From the NCBI GenBank assembly GCA_946902985.2, contig OX336388.2, positions 1,700,319,978 through 1,700,383,977 of the forward strand: a stretch of 64,000 bases of DNA. Reading direction: 5' to 3'. Below are positions 12,346 to 23,343 of this stretch, piece by piece. The position numbers and the translations under genes were made by a program. The notes beneath the pieces are model-generated. The model was not told the origin of the DNA. It made no database searches and was given only the letters and a program-made list of their open reading frames with translations. This stretch comes from Meconema thalassinum (taxonomy: Eukaryota; Arthropoda; Insecta; Orthoptera; Tettigoniidae). Each line of letters begins with the position of its first letter. The stretch's first letter is position 1.

Positions 12346-12575
12346 AAGTAGATTGTTACCACGCGGTTCATAGAGGCTCAACTCGATGTATGTAAAAAAA
12401 ATGTTAGAGGATAGAAATACATTATAATTTTTATTCAAATTTTCTGCTGAAAAAAATAGACTGGTGTAGTATTGTGTTATTACATCTTGCGTGTTCATTT
12501 CTAACTCAGCTTTTATCTTTCCATTGCGAGTACCTTCCTGCCATAGCTTCCATCTATTTGTCCCAGCAATCATTC
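12346..12575. other. No gene recognised
   Basis: This is an AT-rich spacer between the end of the RTE-like LINE and an older LINE remnant on the other strand. I can assign nothing in it. Confidence 0.3.
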
Positions 12576-14660
12576 ATGTTATCCTCATATATATATATAT
12601 ATGTATCAGATGAATCTACTCAGCTCTCACTTCCATACAGCAAGGTCGGTCTAAATACTGAGCGATGTTTGGAGAGTTTCGTGGCTACACTAACGTTTTT
12701 ATTGCAGGATACTGTAGATAGCAACTGAGAACTCATTGGCTTTTCCACATCTCTGCTAATATTGTAACTTTCAGTCGGTCAACACAAAATATGTGTCAAA
12801 TGGGTACTCTATCTCCTTCACCATCCTGAGAGCAGCCCAAGTACTTAAAATGTTCCATCTACTCCAATTTGTTTCCTCCTACCTGGCATTCTTTTTGCTA
12901 GCGTTTCCTCCATACCAACATAACATTCGTCTTTGAAACACTGATCTTCATACCATAACTTACTCCCTACATTTCTGTTCATGTTCTAACACGTTGGCTT
13001 GCAAACTTTCGACGGAGTCCGCCATTACAACCAGGTCATCAGCATAGGTCAGACTGCTTACCTGGTTTCCACTTAATTGAATCCTACCCAGCCAGGACAG
13101 GATTTAAGAGTATGCCGCCTATAGGCTTAAGTCCATTTGCCGCCCCCTCTATAATCCATATTAGCTTGATACATTTGTTTTACACAACAAAAATATAGAT
13201 TTCATTAGCGTTTTCATCTTTTAAAACATAAAGTTCATTTAGTTTAGATAAAACTACAATTTTAATGGTTTATATAATAAATTATATAATGAAATTAGTT
13301 ATCTAGTAGTTTTTTACTTACTTCTTTTAATATTCGCCAAAAATGAAATGAGTTTCGAACTTAATTAATTAATTAATTAATTTGTTCTTGGAGATCAGTG
13401 ATCACTATTTTACACATATTTTTAAATTTTAATGCTAATGATTATCTTTTGTGTTATTAAAGAACTGTGTTAAGAATTAAGTTGTCCTACATGATGAAAT
13501 GAAATTACACAAAATGCAGTTAATTACTGGTTTATTTGTTGAAAAATATACAAACTTCTCTAAAACAACTCACCCCACGTAATCTTGATGTTCAAATTTA
13601 CATAGCTTTCTTACGAGATTTCTTAATGGCCAACTCGTTAATCATGTCCTCATATGAAAGTTTTTTTTATTGTATTTGCCTCAATACTAAGTAATGAAAG
13701 TAAGTTTAAGCGTATTTCAGAAATACTAGTTCGCAGATAGTTCTTAACTTTTCAAAGGCAGGAAAAACTGTAAAAGGACTAAAACATATTTTTAAGTAAC
13801 ATGCATTCTTAAATTCGTACGGAAAATATTATTAACGTCTGAAATACTTCATTTTAACTTTTGAATAGATTGCCAAACTGCCACCCCTGAAAATATGCCG
13901 CTCTAGGCTGCAGCCTACTTAGCCTATTTAGAAATACGGCCCTGTACCCAGCCAGTTTATGCCCTGCAGAAAATGGTCCATACATAAAATAAACTAGTGG
14001 TGAGATGTTACAACCTTGCCTCGCTCCTGAAAAACCTTGAACCAAGAATTCGTCCTACTATTAACTCTCACTGCAGCCTGATTATCAACATAGCCACAAG
14101 TAGCGGCCTTCCCTCGATAGCATAAACCCTTAGGATGCTCTGCATCTTCTCCCTGGGTACTCTATCGTGCGACTTCTTTCCATCCACAAACACAACGGTT
14201 TATTCCTCTCGTAGCATTTCTCAATAACTTGGCGCATACTAAACATTTGATATTGACATCCTCGTTGTGGTCTAAAGTCACACTGATTTTCATCCATCTT
14301 ACTCTCGGCCAATGATGGAACTCTCCTTTCTACAATTCCTTGAATATAATTTGCCCGGGGCACTTATAAAAGAAATGCCTTTCTAATTATTGCAATCTTT
14401 TCTGTTCTTGCTTGTAAATTACGGCGATTATTGCTTTTGTCCAGTCAGAGGGCACCTTTCCTAAATTCCATGCCAATTCGATTATCCTATGCAACTAATT
14501 CAGTCCTGCTTTCCCACTATGCTTTATTATTTCTGGCCGAATTTCATCTACCTCTGTCGCTTAGTGACATTTTAGTTCATTTAATTCTCTCTCTGCTTCT
14601 TCAACCGTTATCCCATTCTCGTCGTCCTACTGGAGAAGTAGGAGAAAAAAAATCAATGTC
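12576..14660 (-). mobile_element. Old LINE remnant, interrupted by a hAT-like element
   Basis: Minus-strand RT pieces are spread over three frames. 14130-14363 contains NQCDFRPQRGCQYQMFS followed by RQVIEKCYERNKP. 13980-14045 contains a GARQGCNISPL motif. 12990-13075 reads as a degraded active-site region, and 12625-12660 ends in RPTLLYGSES. The order matches a LINE RT running 3'-ward to the left. The 13093-13944 insertion separates the middle from the end. An AT microsatellite lies at 12588-12602. Confidence 0.65.
13093..13944. mobile_element. Non-autonomous hAT-like element, 852 bp
   Basis: 8-bp direct repeats TACCCAGC flank it at 13085-13092 and 13945-13952. The ends are imperfect inverted repeats: the left starts CAGGACAGGATTTAAG, and the right, reverse-complemented, starts CAGGGCCGTATTTC. 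Subterminal TATGCCGC-like and AGGC motifs occur at both ends. The interior is very AT-rich with no ORF. 8-bp duplications and CAG-starting ends fit the hAT superfamily. Confidence 0.75.
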
Positions 14661-16188
14661 TGAGAAAACATTAGAAGTTAATGGCATCTACAGGGAAATA
14701 GTCAAGGAAATAGGTGAAGGGGCCGTAAAACTTGTAAAAATTAAATCAATCTGTAAAATACCATCTAAGAGCTAGATGTGAGCAAAATCCCACCTGTTAC
14801 CGTATTTGTAGGCACACTGTGCCCGCTCTGTGTTCTTATAGCATGGTAGGCACAGTAGTATCTGTGTTCATTCCGTCATCGATGGTACAAATAAAGATAT
14901 CTGCCATAAATCTGTAGTGCCTTTATATTACTGTGGAACTCTGCAGTATGCACGTATCCACTCTTGTGTGTACCGTCTCTCTGAGTTCGCTGCAGTCAAT
15001 AATTGCTTCATGTTTCCTGCAACATCCCTTAATGCAGCAATCCCATGACATATTAGCCGGGTTGTGTAGGTAGCACTCAATCACATTTCTGTGGCCTCCA
15101 AGCCACATGCTAATTGCGGGATCAAGCTGTAAAAGAGGCGGTATCATTGCCACCTCGGCCAATGGAGGTACCAGCTAGAGATATTCTCTCTCAGTTACGC
15201 CAAGTACGGTACTGGCATTCTGGGAGAGTCAGTGGCTAGCTGACAATGCCTAGTAGGCTTAAAATGAGAGCGATGAAGAGACCTACTCGCGTAGGGTGGT
15301 GCCCTTTCTGGTCCCGGACGACGTCTCGTCATTTTGTGTGGACTAAAAAAGGTCATGCAAGAGAAGGAAAGACCCACCTTGTACGTGTGGAGTCGTATTC
15401 ACCGTGGCCCACATTTTAACTGTGTGGTTCTTGCTAATCTACGAAGAAACCTTGGTTTGCAGAATACACTCAATCTTATATCAGCCGATGCTGTGGTGGC
15501 TGCTGATCTCGTCATCTGTTTTATAAGCGAGTGTTTTAGGGCTAGCAATCTAAATTCTCAAGTGTGTATTCCCTCAAAAAACTTGTTCTTTTTGAAATTC
15601 TATTTTTTGTGTTCCGTATATTTTTGTTTATTATTAGGCTAAAATTACTAGTTTTTTGTATTGTAATGTTTAGTTCTTTTTCACATTTAGGCGTCTACTG
15701 TAAATTTAAATTCATTTTACATTTGTAAACTTTAATCTGCCTTAAGAGGAGCAGATGACCTGCCCTTAAAGCAATAATAACTAATTAACCTCATGTTAGC
15801 TGCTCTACCCGTGCTCAAAATACCTATTGTGGTGGGTACAACTCACGGTCAGTATGATGGCTTTGGAGCTGTGCAATGATTCTGCTGCTAGTTTGAGTTC
15901 AGTCTTGTGAGTAGGTGTGTATCTGATGTCTAAAATTGTACATCTGTACAATTGTACTGGCTGGCTTGAATCATAATCCTAATTCAGTAAGCAGCATGAA
16001 CAAAATGCAATTAGATTTCATGATCACAATCATTAAAATATTGCATCCCATTAAATTGGAGCTGGTTCAGTTGCCAAGACCAGTAGCGCAAATAGTATCT
16101 AGACTATTGTATATCTCTAGTATCTCAATGCGATTCCTTTTCTTTGGTGTTAACAGACAACACAGTTTCAATTATTGTTAAAAAATAG
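14661..16188. other. No gene recognised
   Basis: This is about 1.5 kb without a recognisable coding domain, tRNA-like box or terminal repeat on either strand. It may contain unrecognised old repeats. Confidence 0.3.
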
Positions 16189-16190
16189 TA

Positions 16191-16376
16191 CGGGTTACGC
16201 CACAGTTCCTGGCCGGTCAAACCCGGTTGCGCAGTCGGCGATCCTGTGGCATGACCAATTCATACGCGAGTTGCTTTCTGTGCAACTGACAACTCACGTA
16301 TACCTCTGGCAAGCCGAATGTCCTCTGTACGACTGCGCAACCGGAGCTGACCGGCCATAATCTGTGGCGTAAACTG
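16191..16376. mobile_element. Short MITE with ~45-bp inverted repeats and TA flanks
   Basis: The left arm starts CGGGTTACGCCACAG. The right arm, reverse-complemented, starts CAGTTTACGCCACAG, and the two match along about 45 bp through GGTTGCGCAGTCG. TA lies immediately outside both ends (16189-16190 and 16377-16378). At 186 bp with no ORF and a TA duplication it fits a Tc1/mariner-type MITE. Confidence 0.75.
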
Positions 16377-16408
16377 TATTAACAGTATGCTTCAAAATAG
16401 TGTTTCAT

Positions 16409-16518
16409 TGCAAGCATATCCCGCAAACGATACTGAGCACTGAACACCTCGTATTGGTCTGTAGTCACATCGGGGGCAAAATAAAAGTGTTCAATATCGT
16501 TTGCAGAATATGCTTGCA
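16409..16518. repeat. Perfect-ended 110-bp hairpin element
   Basis: The left arm TGCAAGCATATCCCGCAAAC and the right arm (reverse complement TGCAAGCATATTCTGCAAAC) extend as an inverted repeat of about 33 bp through CGATAYTGARCACT. The loop is roughly 40 bp. It lies 32 bp from the TA-flanked MITE and is probably a second miniature element. I could not settle its target duplication. Confidence 0.7.
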
Positions 16519-16519
16519 G

Positions 16520-17050
16520 TTTATTAGTACCATACGGGATGCAGGCAGAGAAATATCGACCCTCTGAATAACAAGGCTAGTTGGGTTGCATAAAACAATA
16601 TTATTAGGGGCAGCTGATTCACCTGGTATATGATGATGTTGCACGGTAATCCTTATCGATATAATTTTATAATAATTGCATAACTCTTTAGTTATAAAGA
16701 AAATAAAGAGCAGGTAAACAGAGCATGGATCATGTGGGAATTGAAACACTTATCCCCCGGTGGAACCTGGTGGTGAGCTAATTCTGAGTTAATTTAGTAG
16801 CGATGAGTGATATGGACCTGCTATAAATTTAACTTCGGCGAATCTACTCTTCAGCGCAGTGTGTTGGATATGAACATACTTTGAAAATGTTACTTGAAGT
16901 TGCTATTTATTCTGTAGTTGCATTCTATATACTACTGCCAATAGCCTCAAATAAGCTCGGAATTAATGCAAGAGCATCGAAAAAAGTATTTCGAGAAAAC
17001 ACAGCAGCGGTAATATGTCCTTGGTCTATAAGTAGTTACATGCATACTAA
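16520..17050. other. No gene recognised
   Basis: This is an AT-rich spacer. No feature was supported on either strand. Confidence 0.3.
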
Positions 17051-17052
17051 TG

Positions 17053-17154
17053 TTATTGGTTTTACGTCCCTTTTAACTACTGTGACTTTTAGAGACGCCA
17101 GGGTGCCTTAATTTTGCCCCGAAGGGGATCTTTAACGTGCCAGTAAATCTACTG
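17053..17154 (-). mobile_element. SINE family H fragment
   Basis: The reverse complement carries ACTGGCACGTTAAAGATCCC, a GGCGTCTCTAAAAG block and GACGTAAAACCAAT. It matches the 3' half of the SINE at 9007-9230. The tRNA-like head is missing. Confidence 0.7.
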
Positions 17155-17560
17155 ACAAGTTACATGAGGAACTTTCTAGTCTATGTTAATATATTCTGCT
17201 AGTCTTTTCCATTTCAAAATTCTCCTGCCAAACAAATAAATAAATAAATAAATGAGCTATATAGCTTTCGTGACAAAGTAGGCTATAGGGCAACAATTTC
17301 AAACTCAAAACTCGGTATCCAAACATTCTAGTCATTTTATTTTATTTCTTATGCTTCCTCGACTTACAAGGCTGCTATTATACAAAGCTTAACAATCATA
17401 ATAGGTGAAGGAAGAAATAAGAGAAGGTTAACAAAATACGACTAATAAACTAGGAAATGTATGACACACATATAAATTAGAATAAAATTCCTGAAGTATG
17501 GGCAAACCGCAACTAAAAATAAATAATTAAAATAGTTATTCAACCTTAAAATACACGTAA
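17155..17560. other. Spacer, probable LINE 3' UTR in part
   Basis: This is AT-rich sequence downstream (on minus) of the R2-like coding fragment. It may include that element's 3' UTR. Nothing else was recognised. Confidence 0.3.
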
Positions 17561-17561
17561 T

Positions 17562-18245
17562 TTACGAATATAGGTGATTCCTCAAAATACTAATGGATCC
17601 TTTAAGGGCTGTTACTACTATAGCATTAATGGTGGCACTTGAGATACGAAATTTCTTACACGTTGCAGCAAAAAGAGAAGGTATTGTTCCCCGGGCCCCC
17701 ACTACTAACCCAATAACTTCTATTTCTTGAAGGCGGTATTTTTCCTTGTAAGAAGGGGACTTTATGCTCGTAGATATCCTTCTTTTCATTGTTCACTTCA
17801 TCTGGCTGCTCGGCATGGGTTTCAATACGCACGGTTGGATCTAATATATAAACCCTTCTTTTTATCCTCCTTGTAGGCTATGATGTCTATGCGCCTGGTA
17901 CTGCATTGCGTGGCCAGCCCTGAAACTTCTTCATGCACCACGAAGCCAACATCCCTCAGACTCTCCGCAAGGATGGATCTTACTGAGTGATGTCTTGTGT
18001 TATGTAGAGCCTCACCATAATTGCAGAATCCAAGGACATGAGGGAGGGTTTCAATCTCGTTGCCACAGCGGCGACAACGGTTATCGTCCCGGCTTCTGCC
18101 TGGTACAGCTCTAACTGCGGCTACATTATATACAAGCTTCAGTACATCCTTCCATTCAGAGGTGGAATATAGCAAAAGTGGTCTTGCTATGAGGCTAGGA
18201 CACGCCGTCTTAAATCAAAGCTTTCATCGTTGCCCAAGATAACTC
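17562..18245 (-). pseudogene. R2-type LINE C-terminus (CCHC finger plus restriction-like endonuclease)
   Basis: Reading on minus from about 18175, the sequence has a finger of form CRRCGNEIETLPHVLGFC, spaced Cx2C...H...C. A basic RHHSVRSIL helix follows, then TRRIDIIAYKEDKKKG and, after a one-base shift near 17822, a LDPTVRIE segment. A second frame change leads into KEKYRLQEIEVIGLVVGARG (17700-17750). Finger, RxD and DPT order matches the endonuclease tail of R2-clade elements. Only the 3' end of the element is present. A frameshifted remnant is the safest call. Confidence 0.7.
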
Positions 18246-18755
18246 ACATTAATACACCTCCAGCATTGGAAAATATGTAGCCATTAACAGGATGAGGCTA
18301 ATCACTGATACTTTCGAAAACCGAACACTTGCAAAGGATACAGTCTTACTTTGAAGCGTGAATTTGTGACTGTCCTCGGGCCCGAACCTGAATACCCTGC
18401 TCATGTTTGAACATGACCTTTAACGTTACATCCTACGCGGTTTGGCTAGCGACACTCGTCAATAACATGTGCATACCGACCCATTGGAATTTCTCTCTCC
18501 AACTCGCTTGACTGCAATCTTCCCCCCGGAAAAAAAGACAGAACAAAATTATTTTTAAATTCCAAAAGTAACACCAGGACCCAGCTTGCTGTACATCACC
18601 CGAAATCCAACGAACTACCGCTTGATTTATTCATCTTCATGCAAACAAGGTTTTGTTTTGGAAAAGGAGCGAAAATAATTAACACCACTTCAAATGCAAC
18701 GAATCGTCACACGGCACTAAATAGAAAAAACAAAATAAGGATCGCCAAAATATGA
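18246..18755. other. No gene recognised
   Basis: This spacer lies between the R2-like fragment and the tandem-repeat field. No feature was supported. Confidence 0.3.
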
Positions 18756-19024
18756 ACCACACCAACTATCACTTACTTAGCTTCCGAGCTTATTAAAAGA
18801 GCGCACACTCCCACTAAACCCCAATAAAAACAGAACCATCCAAAACAGAAAATAACGAACGAAACCTTAAATTGTAATCCTCTAACCACCACTAACCACC
18901 AAGAGTTATCGACTTTAACCTCCTTGACTTTCATAGTGATTCAAGGAACAACGAAATTCGACATGCAAGCTACTCTCTGGGTGTCACATTACAAAGCTTG
19001 CACCCGGCACCCGAGGCCATACGA

Positions 19025-19078
<54 letters not shown>

Positions 19079-20045
19079 CGACTCTAAAACGCCCCATCCC
19101 ATAACTCTCCAACGAAACTTCACAAAAAAAAAAAAAACAGAAAATAACAGAAGGACCCCGTCTTGACCAAACAATAGCCACTGACTGAGTTACCAAGAGC
19201 TCCCCGATTTGAATAAAAATAAATCTTGCCTTCTGTATTCCCACCCAAACTAGGAATTAAAGAAAGAACCCAGAATTTGACCCCCTCCAGCCTCCACTGA
19301 CTGAGCCTCCAAGAGCTCCCAAGCTCCCCTCTCACTAACCCCCAACCGTAAACAGAAAATAACAAAAAGATCCCTATTCTTTATCAAATATCCGCCAATA
19401 ACAGAGCTTCCCATCTTAATAAAGAAAAATCTCGCCTCCCCTATCCTCTACCCAGATCCAAACCATAAAAAAGGAATTAAAAAAGGACCTCAAATATTGA
19501 CTCCCCTTCTCCAACCGACACTGCCTGCCTCTTCAAGAGTTGCCGAGCTCAATAAATAAAGCCGCCTCCTACTACCTTGCCAACCAAATCATACCCAAAA
19601 CAGAGAACATTGAAAGAATAGGCAAATTTTACCTCTCCCAACCGCCACTGATTGGATCACCAAGAGGTCTCGAACTTAATCAAGAAGCTCCCGCACTCTA
19701 ACCGATCCCATCAAAACTGAACATAACACAAGGATCCCAAATATTGACTCCCTCCAGTCGCCACTGACAGAGCCAGCAAGAGCTCTCTAGCTTAACCGAA
19801 AAGCCCACTTCGTCTAATGCCCCTACAAACTCCACCCTAAAACAGAAAATAACAAAAGGAGCCTAAACTAACCCCCTCAAGCCACCACCGACATAGCTCG
19901 TACTTGATCAAAATTCCCCTACTACCAACTCCCCTACCAAATTCCACCCTAGTACAGAAAATAACACATGGAGCCCAAACCTTTGCACCCCCTCCAACCG
20001 CCATTGACTGAGCAACCCAGACCTCCCGAATTAAAAAAAAAAACA
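18756..20045. repeat. Degenerate tandem repeat, unit ~115-215 bp
   Basis: A C- and A-rich unit recurs. Its landmarks are ACAGAAAATAAC, a CCRCCACTGACTGAGC block and CCAAGAGCTCYCGAGCTTAA. The ACAGAAAATAAC landmark or close variants occur near 18846, 19133, 19350, 19601, 19715, 19842 and 19955. Units are diverged and uneven in length. A SINE fragment sits inside it. Confidence 0.7.
18919..19074 (+). mobile_element. 3' fragment of SINE family A with ATT tail
   Basis: It matches the 3' end of the SINE at 8491-8876 and ends in an ATT repeat of about 50 bp. Direct repeats TTATCGACTYTAA at 18906-18918 and 19075-19087 (one mismatch) flank it. This is therefore an independent insertion of a 5'-truncated copy into the tandem-repeat field. 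Confidence 0.8.
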
Positions 20046-21099
20046 AAGACAAATAAAAACAAGAAGTTCCGTGACGAATTAAAGAGACTACTTTTCTTAA
20101 ATTTAAGATTTATGCCAATTATTAATCTATATGGACCTATCTAGAATACTGACGAAATTAAGTTGGTGATATAGAAATTTCTAATTAGTTCGAAATATAC
20201 CTGGTATAATGTACCCTAATAGAGCACTACAGTTGGCAGCCCTGGTGACTGAATATATACTTAGTTTCATCTCTTAAGGTACAGAATACAACATTTGGTT
20301 GAAGTTCAATGGATAACATGGACGTTACATGCAGTTAGACATTGGATCTATCAGCGTGCGTAAAATCATGTTGGCAACAATGTCATGCATGTGCTGGTCA
20401 GAAATAATCTGAAATATTATTATCTCTTGTTGTGCCAATTTTGGATGAAATCCATTTGTTAGTATAGAATTCACATGTTTCTTAATATTGGACCTATCAG
20501 CAGGCATAGAATCATGTTGGTAGCACTGACTTATATTAGTTACTCCAAATTAATCTAGAATGTCTAGTACTGTACGTGTGCAAAATTTAGAGCTGTTGGC
20601 TTGCATACTTTCTGATATTTTATTAACAGTTGGCAGCCCTGATTGGTCTTAAGAATACGCAGAGTCATATCTGTTATTGTACACATAGCACATACGAAAT
20701 TTGGTTGAAATCCATCTGATAGTATAGAAGTTACATGTATTTAAAATTGGTACTATCAGCAGGCTTAGAATCATGTTGGTAGCACTGACGAATATTAGTT
20801 ACTCCAAATTAATCTAGAATTACAGGTACCATACGTGAGCATAGTTTAAAGCTGTCGGCTTGCATACATTCTGATATATTCGTATTTGGATAAAAAAAAA
20901 ATAGAAAGAACATTTATCAAGAGTTTGCAGCCCTGGTGGCTCTTAAGAATACGCTCAGACATATCTGTTTATGTCCACATATTACATACGAAATTTGGTT
21001 GAAATCCAATTTATAGCGTAGAAGTTATATGCATTTAAAAATTGGTCCTATCAGCAGGTTTAGAATCATTTTGGCAACACTGCCATGTATGGCCTACTG

Positions 21100-22282
21100 C
21101 AGTGCTTTTTTTTTTCAGGGGGAACGCGGGGGTACGCGTACCCCTTAAACATTTGGAAACGGGTTATGAAAAGTATTGGTACATTTGTATCTTGTCTGGA
21201 AAATATAACTTCCGACTTGAAATTTCATCGATCAGCTGTCGTCAACGCGCTGTTCACACAACAGCTGGAGGAGATTTTCAGTAATTCTCGATTTAAATCG
21301 ATCTGTCGAATCAGTTCCTTTTGGTTGGCCAAGACCGACTGCAATATATATTATTATTATCATTATTTATTTACCATATATCGTACAAGAAGTGTGAAAG
21401 GCCTAGTGAAACCCCACATACATATTTCATGCTTCACAGGCACAGCTTACATCTACATTTGTAAAACAATATTTACATGTTTTACAAAGATATTTGCAGT
21501 GTTTACATATTTAGAATATTGGCATAGTACATTTTTCCTGTTCACTCTCTTTCTCACGCACGCACTTTCATAACCTCAATCACTCGATACATTCATTCAT
21601 TCCCTTCAGTTACTCATTCATTCAGCGAGACAATCAATCACTCATACATACGTTTATTTATACGATGTACCTTTTTACGTACGGCTTGAATTTCCGAAGA
21701 GGCAAGATCTTGGCATCCCCTGGCAGCGCGTTCCATAACCGCGCAGAGCGGCTGTAGAAACCTGTCAGGTAAGCATTGCAACGTGCGAAGGGCGGCACGA
21801 GAGTTACACCTCGTCCTCTTCGAACTGAGCGATATGCCAATGACATTATTGTAGTCAGTCTTGGGTCGGCAACTCGGCACTCCGTTCTTATAAGCACGCA
21901 GGCTAGTGTTTGGAGGCGGGATAGGTTGTTATTTTGTGTGTGTGGTTAGACATTTGGTGTCCGACACGGAAAGCAAGTAGTGGAAGCGTGAAGATGGCAG
22001 TGTGGAATTTACTGTAAGCAGGACAGCAAAATGAGACACTACCACAGTGCTTATATTCATTTCACTTAATTTTTAAATGTAAAATGATTAGAAATACTGA
22101 GTGAGTTACCAACTTGACATGTTGACCACAAATAAATTAACCCAAAGCAACCTTTCATTTAACATGTCAGCCCGAAAAGTAATAACCAAACTCTGCAAAT
22201 TGCCGAAAAGTGCAAGATCGTGATGTTTTGTCGACTACAACTGAGAGTACCCCTTAAATTGATTTTAGAAAAAAAAAGCACT
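21100..22282. mobile_element. hAT-like element (~1.18 kb) carrying a LINE fragment
   Basis: The ends are inverted: CAGTGCTTTTTTTTTTC on the left and AAAAAAAAAGCACT(G) on the right. Both arms continue into GTACCCCTTAAA-type sequence. Flanks GCCTACTG (21092-21099) and GCCTCCTG (22283-22290) look like an 8-bp duplication with one mismatch. No transposase was recognised. A LINE 3' fragment lies inside. Confidence 0.6.
21340..21900 (-). pseudogene. 3' end of a Jockey/CR1-like LINE
   Basis: On minus, the tail of an RT reads YRSVRRGRG..., then CNAYLTGFYSRSARLWNALP and LRKFKPYVK. This is the usual C-terminal signature of Jockey/CR1-type polymerases. Two overlapping frames carry it, so there is at least one frameshift. 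The 3' UTR runs left to an A/T-rich end near 21340. Upstream RT domains are absent. Confidence 0.65.
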
Positions 22283-22518
22283 GCCTCCTGGAAATTAAAC
22301 TGAAATTTTACTATCGATAACTTATGTGTGCCAATTTTGGAATGGCTCCCATGCATAGCTTCCAAGATATCCAACATGAAGCTCAAATTTCTAGTGCGTT
22401 TTCTCAGCAGTTGGTAGCACTGACATCATTTTCAAATATGAGCTTGAGATATTCAGATATATTCTTTACTCATACCAAATTTGGTTTCGAATGCTGCAGC
22501 CGTTTAGGAGCTGATAGG

Positions 22519-22552
22519 GGGAGACAGACAGACAGAAGGACAGACAGACACA
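22519..22552. repeat. GACA/CAGA microsatellite
   Basis: Repeats of the type GACAGACAGACAG follow a TTAGGAGCTGATAGGGGGA lead-in. The lead-in probably belongs to the preceding repeat family. Confidence 0.8.
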
Positions 22553-22559
22553 CATTTGC

Positions 22560-23082
22560 CCGGATCGATCTCATAAGTCTACATTTTCCTCATTTTTGCA
22601 AAATGTGAAAAGTAGGCTAAAAATAGACTACCTATTAATGTTCCTCATTAGGTATTTACAGCTTTATGCATCAGGACGCCATCTTCTTTTTTAACGTGTT
22701 GGTTACTCAGGGTTTCGGACATTTTACATTACTTAGAACACTATGTAATACCAACTCTAGGAGTTTCGGATCATCGAAGCAGGAGTGTGGCCGAAGCAGC
22801 TTCGAAGCATCAACATAACTTTTTTGCTTCGAATACTTTGAAACCTCGAAGTATTCGAATCAGGTGCTTCTTATCATATCAATAGCCATAATGACTACTG
22901 GCAACCAGTGAGATGTTCGAAAAAACCGGTGTTCGAAAGCCGCCAACAACCCTCCAAGGATCAGCGTGAAGGAACTACAGTTTCATTTGAATCCTCGCCG
23001 AGGAGGTGTTACCCTTCTGGAAAACTTCGTGGCTCGGGTGCGGAGGTGTTCTCACTCGGTCTTCAATCGATCAGGAACCACC
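22560..23082. other. No gene recognised
   Basis: This spacer contains clustered CTTCGAA motifs near 22790-22870. It lies just beyond the 3' end of the Tx1-like LINE. Confidence 0.3.
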
Positions 23083-23164
23083 TTTTTTTTAATATGTGGT
23101 TTTATTTACATAGTAATAACTTTACACACACAGAAAGGAATTGTCAGTGGACAATGTGAATAGT

Positions 23165-23290
23165 TAATACAGAAAATAAACGTCACTGCACCATTGTTTG
23201 TAAAGCAACACAGAAACAAATTTTCACTGCACCTTTGTAAAGGTCAACACAGAAAGTAATCGTCACTGCACCATTTTAAAGTCACACGCA
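23165..23290 (-). repeat. ~40-bp tandem repeat in the LINE 3' UTR
   Basis: Three units on plus carry AACACAGAAA...CGTCACTGCACCATT, near 23167, 23208 and 23250. A weaker fourth lies at about 23126. They sit between the ORF2 stop and the poly(A), so they belong to the Tx1-like element. Confidence 0.75.
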
Positions 23291-23343
23291 CTTATAAGCA
23301 TTAAACACTCCAGGCTGACGATAAGAACTCGTGGCTGTCCAAT

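Larger units (their letters stand above)
20230..22430. repeat. Diverged tandem repeat, interrupted by a hAT-like element
   Basis: Blocks GGCAGCCCTG, TTGGTTGAAATCCA, TATCAGCAGGCTTAGAATCA and TTAGTTACTCCAAATTAATC recur about every 260-295 bp, with a sub-period near 150 bp, from 20230 to 21099. Similar text resumes at 22284-22430 (GTTGGTAGCACTGAC, CAAATTTGGTTTCGAAT). The 21100-22282 element splits the array. It ends beside a GACA microsatellite. Confidence 0.65.

Noticed and set aside
14431..14775. 114-codon open stretch on plus
   Set aside because: It is antisense to the old LINE remnant and runs on into spacer. No family features.
18984..19244. Open stretches rich in Asn or Ile across the ATT repeat
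   Set aside because: These come from translating a trinucleotide tail of a SINE.
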